Assembly: GCA_964601865.1 (NCBI GenBank)
Contig: CAZRPI010000056.1
Coordinates: forward strand, 1 to 22,151
Origin: Pseudopelobacter sp964601865
GTDB taxonomy: Bacteria > Desulfobacterota > Desulfuromonadia > Geobacterales > Pseudopelobacteraceae
Length of the DNA: 22,151 nt
Reading direction: 5' to 3'
This document shows positions 7,028-14,625 of this stretch, in pieces. Every line of letters starts with the position of its first letter. The stretch's first letter is position 1. Made by a program: the position numbers and the translations under genes. The notes below the pieces were generated by a model that saw nothing but the letters and a program-made list of their open reading frames with translations, searched no databases and was not told the origin of the DNA.

Positions 7028-10000
7028 GTGGCCGCGAATAGTACGGACAATCCGGCAGTTCCTCTTCGACGACTTCTTGGCGTTCGAGTGGGTCTGCTTG
7101 TCGCCGCCGCGGTGTTGCTGGCCGGATTGATGGTCTTCGAATTCGGCATGGGCCCCATGGCAACCCAGGTGGCCGAGAGTCAGTTCTCGGCCGCCGGAGC
7201 GGAGGTCGTGGCCAGCCTGGACAATGTCTTCCGCCCGACCGAGCGGTTTCTGCTGCTGACTCGCCAATGGGTCGCCGCGGCCCCTCCCGATCTGGAAACT
7301 CCCGACGCCTTCAACCGACTGTTCCAGCCGATTCTTGAGGGGGCCCCGGAGGCAACCTCGGCCGTTGCCGGAACCGCCGACGGTGACGGCTGGATGCTTC
7401 TGCAGCGACCCGATGGCAGTTGGATGAACCGTCTCACCAGCCTGAAGACCTGGGATAACCGCCATCTTTTCTTCGAACGCAGCGCCGGAGGCAGCGTTAA
7501 CCGCTACTGGAAGGCGATGGATTACGATCCTCGCCTGCGCGCCTGGTATGTCGGCGCCGTCGGCAACAAAAAATCCGTGTACTGGACGGCGCCCTATATT
7601 TTCTTTACTACCCGCGACGTCGGGATCACCGCTTCCGTGTTCGCGCCAACGGAGTCGCGGCCCGGCCTCGTCATCGGTATCGATTTGATGCTGCGGGATC
7701 TTTCGGCGACCACGATGGCTGCCCGGGTCGGAAAGCGCGGGCTGGCGCTGGTCATCACGGATGACAGGCGGGCCCTTGCGCTGCCGCCGGCGCCGACGGG
7801 AGTTGCCGGCCGGGACTGGCTGGGCAGGATCATGCAGCCGGCCGCCAGTCTTGGAATAGCTCCGCTGTCCGATGCATTGTCGAAGTGGTCGCCTGGTTCG
7901 AAGCGCGAAGTCACCGATTTCCGGTCGGGCGGAGCCACCTGGCTGGAGCGGTTTCATCCCTATGGGCTTGGAAACCAGCGATTCTGGGTCGTCATCCTGG
8001 CGCCGAAGGCTGATTTTGAGCCCAATCTGCTGCCGATTGCCGGTGTTCTGGCCGGCGGACTTGCGCTCATGCTCCTGGGCGCCGGCATTTTAGCGCGCCG
8101 CCTGGCCCGGAACATCGCAACCCCGCTGGAGTCGCTGGCGCTGGCCAGCGAACGGGTCGGGCAACTGGAATTCACGGCCAGGCCCGTCATCCGGTCGCAG
8201 GTGGCCGAGCTGAACAGATTGGCGGACGCCCACGAAAACATGCGCCGCCTGTTGCAGGACAACCAGAGCCGGATTGCCGGTCAGCAGGAAGCGCTGCGAA
8301 AGCAGGTGGATGCACTGAATGCCGCCGAAGAGGAATTGCGGGAACGGCAGGAGTACACCAAGGTTTTGTTCTCTGATTCCCGCATCCCGCTTGTTGTGCT
8401 CGACCGGGAGACATCACGGATTATCGATTGCAATCAGGCGGCGGTGGAGATTTATCGCGCGGGCCACCGGGACGCGGTGGTCGGGCTCTCGGTGGCCGAC
8501 GTTTCGGCGCCGTACCAGTATGACGGCGCCCCGTCCGGCGAAGCCGCGGCTCTCATGATTCGGCAGGCGCTGCGGAAAGGAAGTGTCGTCTTCGAATGGC
8601 GGCACCGTCGTCCGTCCGGTGAAGAATGGGACGCCGAGGTGCACCTCATGACCTTCCGTCATCGCGGAATGGAGTTCCTGCAGTTTAGTTTGCAGGACAT
8701 CACCGAGCGTAAGCGGGCCGCCGAGGCGCTGGAACAGTTGGCGCTGTATGACCCGCTGACGGGTCTGCCCAATCGTGTCCTGTTCCGCGACCGGCTGGCA
8801 TTTAGCATAGCCGCGGCCCGGCGCAAAGGGAGTTCGATGGCGGTACTGTATCTCGATCTGGATCGGTTCAAGGAAGTCAACGACACCCAGGGGCATCTGA
8901 TCGGCGACGAGGTGCTGCGCGAGGTTGCCCATCGTTTTCGCGCCGTGCTCAGGGAGGGCGAAATGCTCGCGCGGCTGGGCGGCGACGAGTTTGCCGTCGT
9001 TGCCACGAGCGCCGACCGGCACGCGGCCGCGTTCATCGCGGAGCGTATCGTCGCCAGTCTGGATGCGAATATCACGGTTTCGCAGCATGTGTTTTCGCTC
9101 GGAGTCAGCACGGGCATTGCCCTGTTTCCTGACGACGGCGACACGCCTGATATCCTTCTGAGGAAGGCCGATATCGCCATGTATCGGGCAAAGGAATCCG
9201 GGCGCGGATTCGAGATTTACGACCCGGACATGAGCAGCGGCATAGCCGAACGCATGGCCATGGCTCAGGATCTGAAGGCAGCCATTGCCGGGACGAAGGG
9301 ACGTCTCAGCCTCTGTTATCAGCCTCAGCTTGATCTTCACAGCGGAGCCCTGATCGGCGCCGAGGCGCTGCTGCGCTGGCAGCATCCCACTCGCGGTGCC
9401 GTCAGTCCGGGCGAATTCATTCCATCGCCGAAGAACGCGGAATGATGGTGATGGTCGGCGACTGGGTGTTGCGGGAAGCGTGCCGGCAGCTCGCCGACTG
9501 GAAGGCGCAGGGTCTGATCCTGCCGGGACGGCTGGCCATCAACGTCGCCGCCCAGCAGGTGGGCGATGCGGGCTTTCCGGAACGGGCGCTTCGCTGTATT
9601 CAGGGCTTCGGACTGGAAGCGATGCAATTTGACGTAGAAATCACGGAAAGCGGCATGATGCAGAACATGGACCTATCCGTCGAGCTGTTGGGCGAACTGA
9701 AGGCGCGTGGTTTCCGGCTTACCGTAGACGATTTCGGGACGGGCTATTCGTCTCTGGCCTACCTGAAGCTCATGCCTTTCGAGAAGTTGAAAATCGATAT
9801 GTCCTTTGTCAGAGACATGATGCAGAACGTCAACGACCATGCAATCGTCGCCACCATCATCGGCATGGGGCGAACCCTCGGGCTGCGCACCATCGCCGAA
9901 GGCGTGGAGACTCAAAGCCAGGCAGAGGCGCTGAGGGCTTTGGGTTGCGAGGAAGGGCAGGGTTATCTGTTCGGCTTCCCCGAACCCGCCGACGCCTTTG

Positions 10001-10083
10001 CCGCCAGATGGCTGAAACCGGCGCCGGATGCGCGACTGACAGCCTGCTGCCGGAACCTGCCCGCCATTGCCGGCGATCAATAG
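7028..10083 (+). pseudogene. Cache-HAMP-PAS-GGDEF-EAL c-di-GMP signalling protein, frameshifted
   Basis: The 5' reading frame (7028-9445) encodes a membrane helix (residues 16-38), a periplasmic dCache-like sensor (about 40-330, with YDPRLRAWY), a second helix (335-355), HAMP, a short coiled coil, PAS (445-560), GGDEF (570-735, motif GGDEF at 651-655) and the start of EAL (EALLRW, Glu779). It then stops prematurely. The rest of EAL continues in another frame to 10083 with EITE, DDFGTGYSS, KID and AEGVET all intact. One missing base at about 9423 (ATT CC-ATC GCC) would restore FIPIAEERGMMVMVGDWVL and a 1018-residue protein. The inhibitory I-site is REGE instead of RxxD, suggesting weaker product inhibition. 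Cyclase and phosphodiesterase active sites both look preserved, so this is either a recent mutation or a sequencing error. GTG start follows AGGGAG. Confidence 0.93.
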
Positions 10084-10158
10084 TTTCGCGGCTCAACTAA
10101 ATATCAAAATGCCGATCCCACCCCCGAATCCGTGTTTACATAGATGCCGTTTTCAGGT

Positions 10159-10337
10159 TTACTCCCGCCAGGTTATACCGTTTTCCCTGCACCAGTCACG
10201 GGCAATTTTCCTGTACGCTTCATCCTTGAAGCGGTCCCAGTCATTCTCGATGCCGAGTCTGCGGATGGTGTCCTTGAACCGCCGGAACGCCCCTTTTCCG
10301 GAGATGGAGCGGAACAGGTCGGCGGCGATTTTGGCTT
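10159..10337 (-). CDS. UPF0158-like protein, C-terminal fragment cut by assembly gap
   Basis: The 58 visible C-terminal residues (AKIAADLF..., GKGAFRRFKDTIRRLG, WDRFKDEAYRKIARDWCREN) resemble the end of UPF0158-family proteins, which are small proteins of unknown function common in bacteria. The N-terminal part would lie in the run of N. The reading frame appears open across the gap only because N is not read as a stop. The gene would be downstream of, and on the same strand as, the toxin-antitoxin pair. Family assignment is from recognition of the GAFRRFKD and W..F.DEAY pattern and is moderately certain. Confidence 0.6.
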
Positions 10338-10437
10338 NNNNNNNNNNNNNNNNNNNNNNNNNNNNNNNNNNNNNNNNNNNNNNNNNNNNNNNNNNNNNNN
10401 NNNNNNNNNNNNNNNNNNNNNNNNNNNNNNNNNNNNN
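10338..10437. other. Assembly gap (100 N)
   Basis: Exactly 100 N characters, the conventional placeholder for a scaffold gap of unknown length. The true distance between the flanking genes, and what lies between them, is not known. Confidence 0.98.
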
Positions 10438-10471
10438 TTTCATTCGGGTGTACAGCCGGAACCTTATTTCG

Positions 10472-10738
10472 TTACTCGTAATGAGTCCACATACGAACAA
10501 CCTTAACCGTTCTGATCTCTTCCAGGACTTGATAAACCAATCGGTGTTGAATATTAATCCGTCTGGAATATGCGCCGGACAGATCACCCACAAGTTTCTC
10601 GTATGGCGGGGGATTTTTGAAGGGATTTTCTCTGAGGATTTCCAGCAGTCGTTCGGCTTGTGGTTTCAACCCGGATCGCGCGATCTTTTCTGCATCTTTT
10701 TGCGCTTGTTTGGTGAAAACAAGGTGCCAATTCACCAC
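10472..10738 (-). CDS. yoeB: YoeB/Txe-family toxin
   Basis: YoeB-type toxins are small ribosome-dependent endoribonucleases that cleave mRNA in the A site when not bound by their antitoxin. The 88-residue product has the family start (MVNWHLVFTKQAQKDAEKI), the middle LLEILRENPFKNPPPYEKLVGDL, and the C-terminal catalytic pattern YSRRINIQHRLVYQV...RTVKVVRMWTHYE with its arginine and terminal His-Tyr. The GTG start overlaps the antitoxin stop by seven bases and is served by GAGGAG inside the antitoxin gene, indicating translational coupling. Length and order (antitoxin first) are standard. No damage is seen. The gene ends 34 bp from the assembly gap. Confidence 0.94.
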   Translation of the reverse strand: MVNWHLVFTKQAQKDAEKIARSGLKPQAERLLEILRENPFKNPPPYEKLVGDLSGAYSRRINIQHRLVYQVLEEIRTVKVVRMWTHYE

Positions 10739-10974
10739 GCAAGCTCCTCACTACATTTTGTTACGGGAGTTTTCATACCTTTCAGTATTGAATCCCGCAT
10801 GCCGGGAATTGATGTCAGATACAAAGTCTCCTGAATAGCGCGCCAATCCTCTTCAGAGATCAAGACTGCCGAGTGCCTTTTGCCAACTATCTGAATCGGT
10901 TCATGCGATAACGCGACGTCATCAACAAGGCTGTATAGGGTTTTTCTCGCTTCCGTAGCTGAGAGAATTGTCAC
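10732..10974 (-). CDS. yefM: Phd/YefM-family antitoxin
   Basis: The antitoxin binds and neutralises YoeB and represses the operon. The DNA-binding N-domain reads MTILSATEARKTLYSLVDDVALSHEPIQIVGKRHSAVLISEEDWRAIQETLYL split over about 55 residues, typical of the Phd/YefM fold; the C-terminal tail would wrap the toxin. I choose GTG at 10974 because GGAGG ends eight bases before it. The longer version from ATG at 10989 would begin only about six bases after the predicted transcription start and would have the ribosome binding site inside the gene. The predicted product is 80 residues. The operator lies directly upstream. Confidence 0.9.
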   Translation of the reverse strand: MTILSATEARKTLYSLVDDVALSHEPIQIVGKRHSAVLISEEDWRAIQETLYLTSIPGMRDSILKGMKTPVTKCSEELAW

Positions 10975-10991
10975 TTTACGCGCCTCCATTT

Positions 10992-11030
10992 CGTACGTAA
11001 AATCGTACGCAAAAAGTATTTTAGTGTCAA
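10992..11030 (-). promoter_or_regulatory. Autoregulated promoter-operator of the yefM-yoeB operon
   Basis: Reading leftward, TTGACA (11030-11025), 17 bases, then TACGAT (11007-11002) form a near-consensus sigma70 promoter. Two copies of the palindrome CGTACG lie at 11004-11009 and 10992-10997, centred exactly 12 bp apart; the first overlaps the -10 and the second the start site. The E. coli YefM-YoeB operator likewise uses paired TGTACA hexamers about one helical turn apart, so this is probably the binding site of the complex. Site geometry is seen; binding is inferred. Confidence 0.75.
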
Positions 11031-11031
11031 A

Positions 11032-11416
11032 TCATTTTTTGCTGAATTCGTAGTTCAGCATCAAAACTTTGTATTCGTGATCATTTATAATTCGCAATAT
11101 CGCAACCGCTATCTGCAGCAACTCCCGCCCTTCCGTCAGAACACTCCATTCTGAGGGGCTAGCTTCCTCATCCCGTCCGTACATTCACTATTACTGAACA
11201 GGATAAATCGCTCCCGGCGTTTATTCCCTCCCCAGGCAACGAGGTCCGACGTGCGTTGCAGGTCACGGTAGATGTCCTCACCATCCGGAAACCGAAAACT
11301 TGTAAAAATATAGACCTGTTAAGCTTATCAATATCGGGCCGGGAAATGCTCGCTGCTTTTATATGCCTGCCGTCTGATGGTATCATTGACACGGGACGAA
11401 AAAACGCTTGACACAT
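11032..11416 (-). pseudogene. Decayed or frameshifted hypothetical gene upstream of yefM
   Basis: Three consecutive segments on this strand look like protein but lie in different frames. The first, from ATG at 11398, reads IPSDGRHIKAASISRPDIDKL. The second, about 11310-11180, reads TSFRFPDGEDIYRDLQRTSD, then LVAWGGNKRRERFILFSNSE. The third, 11184-11032, reads RDEEASPSEWSVLTEGRELL and ends KVLMLNYEFSKK-stop. Composition and lack of low-complexity bias suggest one former gene of about 115 residues with two indels. The last segment alone (from ATG at 11184) is a 50-residue open frame without a ribosome binding site. I do not recognise the family. The stop is two bases before the -35 of the antitoxin promoter. 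The alternative is that these are chance frames. Confidence 0.4.
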
Positions 11417-11436
11417 TACAGTGACCGGTCTAATCT
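11408..11436 (+). promoter_or_regulatory. Promoter and operator of tetR
   Basis: TTGACA (11408-11413), 17 bases, TAATCT (11431-11436) give a strong sigma70 promoter. The palindrome GACCGGTC (11423-11430) fills the end of the spacer next to the -10, where a bound repressor would block RNA polymerase. Transcription would start at about 11442-11443, on the ATG itself. The same palindrome recurs upstream of the next gene. Confidence 0.75.
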
Positions 11437-11442
11437 ATTTTT

Positions 11443-12039
11443 ATGAAAAGAATTCACAGTAAAGATACGCTGATCCAGGCCGGATTGGAGCTTGTCCTGC
11501 GGCAGGGGTTCAATGCCACCGGTGTCGAGGCGGTTTTGAAGCAGGCGAAGATTCCCAAGGGGTCCTTCTACAACTTCTTTTCCAGCAAGGAGGAGTTCGG
11601 CCTGGCGTTGATTGACGCATTCTCTGGCAAAATGGGGGACGTCATCCGGGAGTCTCTGGAGGATGACTCACTGAAGCCCCTTGAGCGCATCCGAAAGAGC
11701 TTCGAGCAACTGATCGATATTTTCGAGCAGAACGACTGCAGCGGAGGCTGCCTGATCGGCAATCTGAGCCTGGAAATGGCGGACAGTAATGACACTCTCA
11801 GACAACGTCTTGAAAGAGCCCTGCAACGTTGGACGGACTCTCTGGCTGCCGTCATCCTTGAAGCCAAGGAAGACGGGTCGATTCCCGGGAATCTGGACGC
11901 GGACATGCTGGCCGAAAACATGATCCTGTCGCTTCAGGGAGCTCTGTTGTGCGCGAAGGTAAAAAAATCCGCCGAACCGCTGAAGAATTTCATTTTTCTG
12001 TATTTCGACGTGTTCCTTGCTCAATTGGAACAGAAATGA
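11443..12039 (+). CDS. TetR/AcrR-family transcriptional repressor
   Basis: The 198-residue protein has the N-terminal TetR helix-turn-helix (DTLIQAGLELVLRQGFNATGVEAVLKQAKIPKGSFYNFFSSKEEF, about residues 6-50) and an alpha-helical ligand-binding domain that contains CSGGCLIGNLSLEMAD. That Cys-rich stretch is found in a subgroup of TetR proteins controlling reductase and detoxification genes. No ribosome binding site precedes the ATG, and the predicted transcription start coincides with it, so the mRNA is probably leaderless. It likely represses itself and the reductase operon downstream through GACCGGTC palindromes. The ligand is unknown; an electrophile or quinone-type compound would fit the enzyme it adjoins. 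Confidence 0.93.
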   Translation: MKRIHSKDTLIQAGLELVLRQGFNATGVEAVLKQAKIPKGSFYNFFSSKEEFGLALIDAFSGKMGDVIRESLEDDSLKPLERIRKSFEQLIDIFEQNDCSGGCLIGNLSLEMADSNDTLRQRLERALQRWTDSLAAVILEAKEDGSIPGNLDADMLAENMILSLQGALLCAKVKKSAEPLKNFIFLYFDVFLAQLEQK

Positions 12040-12058
12040 TTTTTTTTGTGCAGTTACA

Positions 12059-12074
12059 CATAGACCGGTCTATT
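12059..12074 (+). promoter_or_regulatory. Second GACCGGTC operator, upstream of the reductase gene
   Basis: ATAGACCGGTCTAT (12060-12073) is a perfect 14-bp palindrome. It shares GACCGGTCTA with the site in the tetR promoter. It begins 20 bp after the tetR stop and ends about 100 bp before the next start codon. A possible weak promoter (TTGTGC at 12044-12049 as -35) surrounds it. Its position implies that the TetR protein controls the downstream genes separately from its own. Confidence 0.7.
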
Positions 12075-12175
12075 TCATTTGTTTTGGCCGAACGACTTTA
12101 TTCAGATGCCGCGAAATATTGTCAAGCAATGCGTCTGTCCCTTTGGGACGCCAAAAATCACAAGGAGGAACGGAA

Positions 12176-13276
12176 ATGAGCACATTATTCGAAACGACCC
12201 GGATCGGAGGTTTGTCAGTCGGCAACAGGTTCGTGTACTCGGCAACGTGGGACGGTTGCGCGGATGCCAATGGCTGCTGCACCCAAAAGAATATCGACAA
12301 TCTTGTGGAGCGCGTGCGGGGCGGCGTGGGCCTGATCATCACCGGCATGGCTTACGTGAAACCGGAAGGAAGGGCCGCGCCCGGGCAGTTGGCCGTATGC
12401 GCTGATGAACAGGTTGAGGGGCTGGCGAAGCTGGCCGGTTCGATTCGCGATGCTGGGGGCAAGGTTGTCCTGCAGTTGGCCCATGCCGGCTGTTACGCTC
12501 CTCCGGCTCTCAACGGACATGAAGCCCTGTGTCCCTCGGCGAATGACTCCGACAGATTCCCGAAATGCCGGGAACTGACCACATCGGAAATCAGCCAGGT
12601 AGTCGAAGCGTTCGGCAAGGCCGCGGGGAGGGCAAAGCGGGCCGGTTTCGACGGCGTGCAGCTGCATGCGGCCCATGGGTATCTGCTGAGCCAGTTCCTT
12701 TCTCCCTTTTTCAACAGGCGGACGGACAACTATGGCGGAAGTATCGAAAATCGTACCCGAATCATTGTGGAGACGCTTCTGGCAATCAGGAACGAGGTCG
12801 GCGATGATTTTCCCGTTCTGGTGAAGATCAACTCCGAGGATTTTGTCGATGGTGGGCTGAGCATGGATGAAATGATCGAGGTCTGCGCGATGCTGGAACG
12901 GGCAGGTCTCGATGCGGTGGAAATCAGCGGCGGCACCCTGTATGCCTCGGGAGCCTACTCCAGCTGCAGGGTCGGTACTCCGAAGACGCGGGAGCAGGAG
13001 GTCTATTACCGCGAAGCGGCGCGGCGATTTAAAGAGAGCATAAAGGTTCCCCTGCTGCTGGTGGGGGGCATACGCTCTCCCGAAGTGGCGGAAGAACTGG
13101 TTGCCGGCAGTCTGGTCGATCACATTTCCCTCTGCCGCCCGCTGATCCGTGAACCGGGACTGATCAACCGCTGGAGGTCCGGCGACAGGAATCCAGCAAC
13201 CTGCAAATACTGCAACGGCTGTTTTGGGCCCGGACTGAAGGGTGAGGGCGTCAGATGCGTCATGGAAACCAAATGA
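12176..13276 (+). CDS. Old Yellow Enzyme family NADH:flavin oxidoreductase (ene-reductase)
   Basis: This 366-residue FMN-dependent TIM-barrel enzyme would use NAD(P)H or a partner protein to reduce activated C=C bonds or other electrophiles. Family signatures are present: an N-terminal LFETTRIGGLSVGNRFVYSA, the mid-barrel RAKRAGFDGVQLHAAHGYLL with its active-site histidine pair context, and SQFLSPFFNRRTDNYGGSIE. The phosphate-binding region LLVGGIRSPEVAEELV is near the end. An unusual cysteine cluster closes the protein, CKYCNGCF followed by VRC, resembling the Fe-S loop of 2-enoate/2,4-dienoyl-CoA reductases but at the C-terminus of a single-domain enzyme. The start is fixed by AAGGAGGAA and ATG at 12176; the frame is open further upstream but that part is the operator region. 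An Fe-S protein gene follows. Confidence 0.92.
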   Translation: MSTLFETTRIGGLSVGNRFVYSATWDGCADANGCCTQKNIDNLVERVRGGVGLIITGMAYVKPEGRAAPGQLAVCADEQVEGLAKLAGSIRDAGGKVVLQLAHAGCYAPPALNGHEALCPSANDSDRFPKCRELTTSEISQVVEAFGKAAGRAKRAGFDGVQLHAAHGYLLSQFLSPFFNRRTDNYGGSIENRTRIIVETLLAIRNEVGDDFPVLVKINSEDFVDGGLSMDEMIEVCAMLERAGLDAVEISGGTLYASGAYSSCRVGTPKTREQEVYYREAARRFKESIKVPLLLVGGIRSPEVAEELVAGSLVDHISLCRPLIREPGLINRWRSGDRNPATCKYCNGCFGPGLKGEGVRCVMETK

Positions 13277-13352
13277 CAGACGAAACAGATTGCCGGCAGG
13301 TGTGAAGCATTCAGACAACATCTCACAATTCATGCTGTAAAAGGGGAGAATC

Positions 13353-14132
13353 ATGAAAGAACGTATCCGTGACTATGTTCTCGGTCTGGGGGTTGAAGAC
13401 GCTGGATTTGCGGCGGTAAGCGACTACCAAAGCCCGAACTCGCCTCCGATCGAAGCTCTGTTTCCCGGCGTACAATCGATGATCGTGATGGCCTTCAAAG
13501 AACTGTCGGCCTGTGAAAGTCCGAGTCCTCAACTGGCCATGAGCGCGAGGCTCGATCTCATGGAGTACTCACGCTCGGCAAATTACCGGGTGGGACGCTT
13601 CATCGAACGGGAATTCAACTCACCGGTCATGACGGTTCCCATATCCTATCCGATGGATTTCAGCAGCAGGGAAAAAACCGGCACGGGAGAGGTTTCGCTA
13701 CGCCACGCCGCCGTCGCGGCAGGACTGGGGGTCTTTGGCCGCCATAACCTGGTGGTTCATCCCCGTTTTGGAACCCGCGTCATTTTCACCGCGATCCTCA
13801 CGAAACTCCCGCTGGCCTCTGATCCACGCGTTGAAAAAAGTCCCTGTACCGACTGCGGGATCTGTGTCAGGGCGTGTCCGGGAGGCGCGCTGGATGAACC
13901 GGGCCGGACCGATATGATGAAGTGCCTCATGAACAGCCAGCCCTATGGCCTTAGAGCCAACATCAGGTTCTGGATGCGCTTCGGCCAGGCATCACCCGAT
14001 GAGCGGAAAGCCATGTTGCAGAGCCCCGAATACATGAGCATCTACCAGGCAGGCTTTATCGGTTTCCAGTATGTCTGTTTCCGTTGCTACAGCCAGTGCC
14101 CGGTTTGCGTAACACCGTCAGCCGGGGCTTGA
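13353..14132 (+). CDS. QueG-like protein with two [4Fe-4S] clusters
   Basis: The 259-residue protein resembles the epoxyqueuosine reductase/reductive-dehalogenase-like group but is shorter than typical QueG (about 300-380 residues). It has a ferredoxin motif CTDCGICVRACPGGAL, a further MMKCL cysteine, and a second group CFRCYSQCPVC near the C-terminus, enough for two [4Fe-4S] clusters. The central region (LRHAAVAAGLGVFGRHNLVVHPRFGTRV) matches the part that binds cobalamin in QueG. No twin-arginine signal is present, so it is cytoplasmic. ATG follows GGGGAG at a good distance. It lies 76 bp behind the flavin reductase gene and before a strong terminator, so it likely belongs to the same regulon, perhaps as electron donor to it. 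A dedicated role in queuosine synthesis seems less likely from this context. Confidence 0.82.
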   Translation: MKERIRDYVLGLGVEDAGFAAVSDYQSPNSPPIEALFPGVQSMIVMAFKELSACESPSPQLAMSARLDLMEYSRSANYRVGRFIEREFNSPVMTVPISYPMDFSSREKTGTGEVSLRHAAVAAGLGVFGRHNLVVHPRFGTRVIFTAILTKLPLASDPRVEKSPCTDCGICVRACPGGALDEPGRTDMMKCLMNSQPYGLRANIRFWMRFGQASPDERKAMLQSPEYMSIYQAGFIGFQYVCFRCYSQCPVCVTPSAGA

Positions 14133-14174
14133 TTACGGGAGAGTTATACCTGGGGCTGCTGGTTCTGCTAGCAG

Positions 14175-14206
14175 AGCCCCGTTTCCATGAGGAAGTGGGG
14201 CTATTT
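14175..14206 (+). terminator. Rho-independent terminator of the tetR-reductase-FeS operon
   Basis: AGCCCCGTTTCC (14175-14186) pairs over 12 positions, two of them G-T, with GGAAGTGGGGCT (14191-14202) around an ATGA loop, followed by ATTTT. It lies 42 bp after the Fe-S gene. Confidence 0.75.
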
Positions 14207-14323
14207 TCTGGGTTAATCGCTTTCCGGCGGAATGACCTTGCTCCTCGCCTGCCGCGTCACAGGTTCCCATGATCCGGTGTGTGTCCTATCCACTTGATCT
14301 GGAACGCATTTTCCCGAAAGCTG

Positions 14324-14352
14324 TTGACACAGCCCTCTGCATTTTCTATGGT
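14324..14352 (+). promoter_or_regulatory. Promoter of the riboswitch-ribB-yjbQ unit
   Basis: TTGACA (14324-14329) and TATGGT (14347-14352) are separated by 17 bases. Transcription would begin at about 14359, a few bases before the FMN riboswitch, as expected for a sigma70 promoter driving it. Confidence 0.75.
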
Positions 14353-14361
14353 TAGACCGCT

Positions 14362-14506
14362 TATTCTCAGGGCGGGGTGCAATTCCCCACCGGCGGTATC
14401 CCGGATTTTCCCGGGGAGCCCGCGAGCGCCCCTTCGGTTACGAGGGGGGTCAGCAGATCTGGTGAGAGGCCAGAGCCGACGGTAACAGTCCGGATGGAAG
14501 AGGATA
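14362..14506 (+). ncRNA. FMN riboswitch (RFN element)
   Basis: The conserved blocks are all present in order: TCTCAGGGCGGGGTGCAATT, CCCCACCGGCGGTA, AGCCCGCGAGCG, GGTCAGCAGATCTGGTGAGA, GCCAGAGCCGACGG and AGTCCGGATGGAAGAG. This is the class that binds FMN and lowers riboflavin gene expression. The variable stem is the CCCCTTCGGTTACGAGGGG region. Downstream, hairpins GCCTCG/CGAGGC (14524-14548) and CTGCCCGGC/GCCGGCAG (about 14547-14570) lie before the ribosome binding site, with no U-tract, so control is more likely at translation or by Rho than by an intrinsic terminator. Confidence 0.96.
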
Positions 14507-14625
14507 CGGCAGTCCCTTGACCCGCCTCGGTCTTTCCTTGTGCGAGGCTGCCCGGCCATGCGCCGGCAGCTGCCCGTTCCGTAGCCCTGATTCTGGTAAG
14601 CCACCATATCCCAGGAGGTAGCACC

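Noticed and set aside
6941..7957. Long open frame opposite the sensor-cyclase 5' part
   Set aside because: The plus-strand frame has clear membrane helices and a Cache domain; this one is compositionally biased (Gly/Arg/Gln) shadow.
9400..9450. Programmed frameshift in the GGDEF-EAL gene
   Set aside because: No slippery sequence or following pseudoknot is apparent; a missing base explains the break more simply.
10067..10834. Open frames running through the N block
   Set aside because: They stay open only because N is not a stop; on the right side they are antisense to yoeB.
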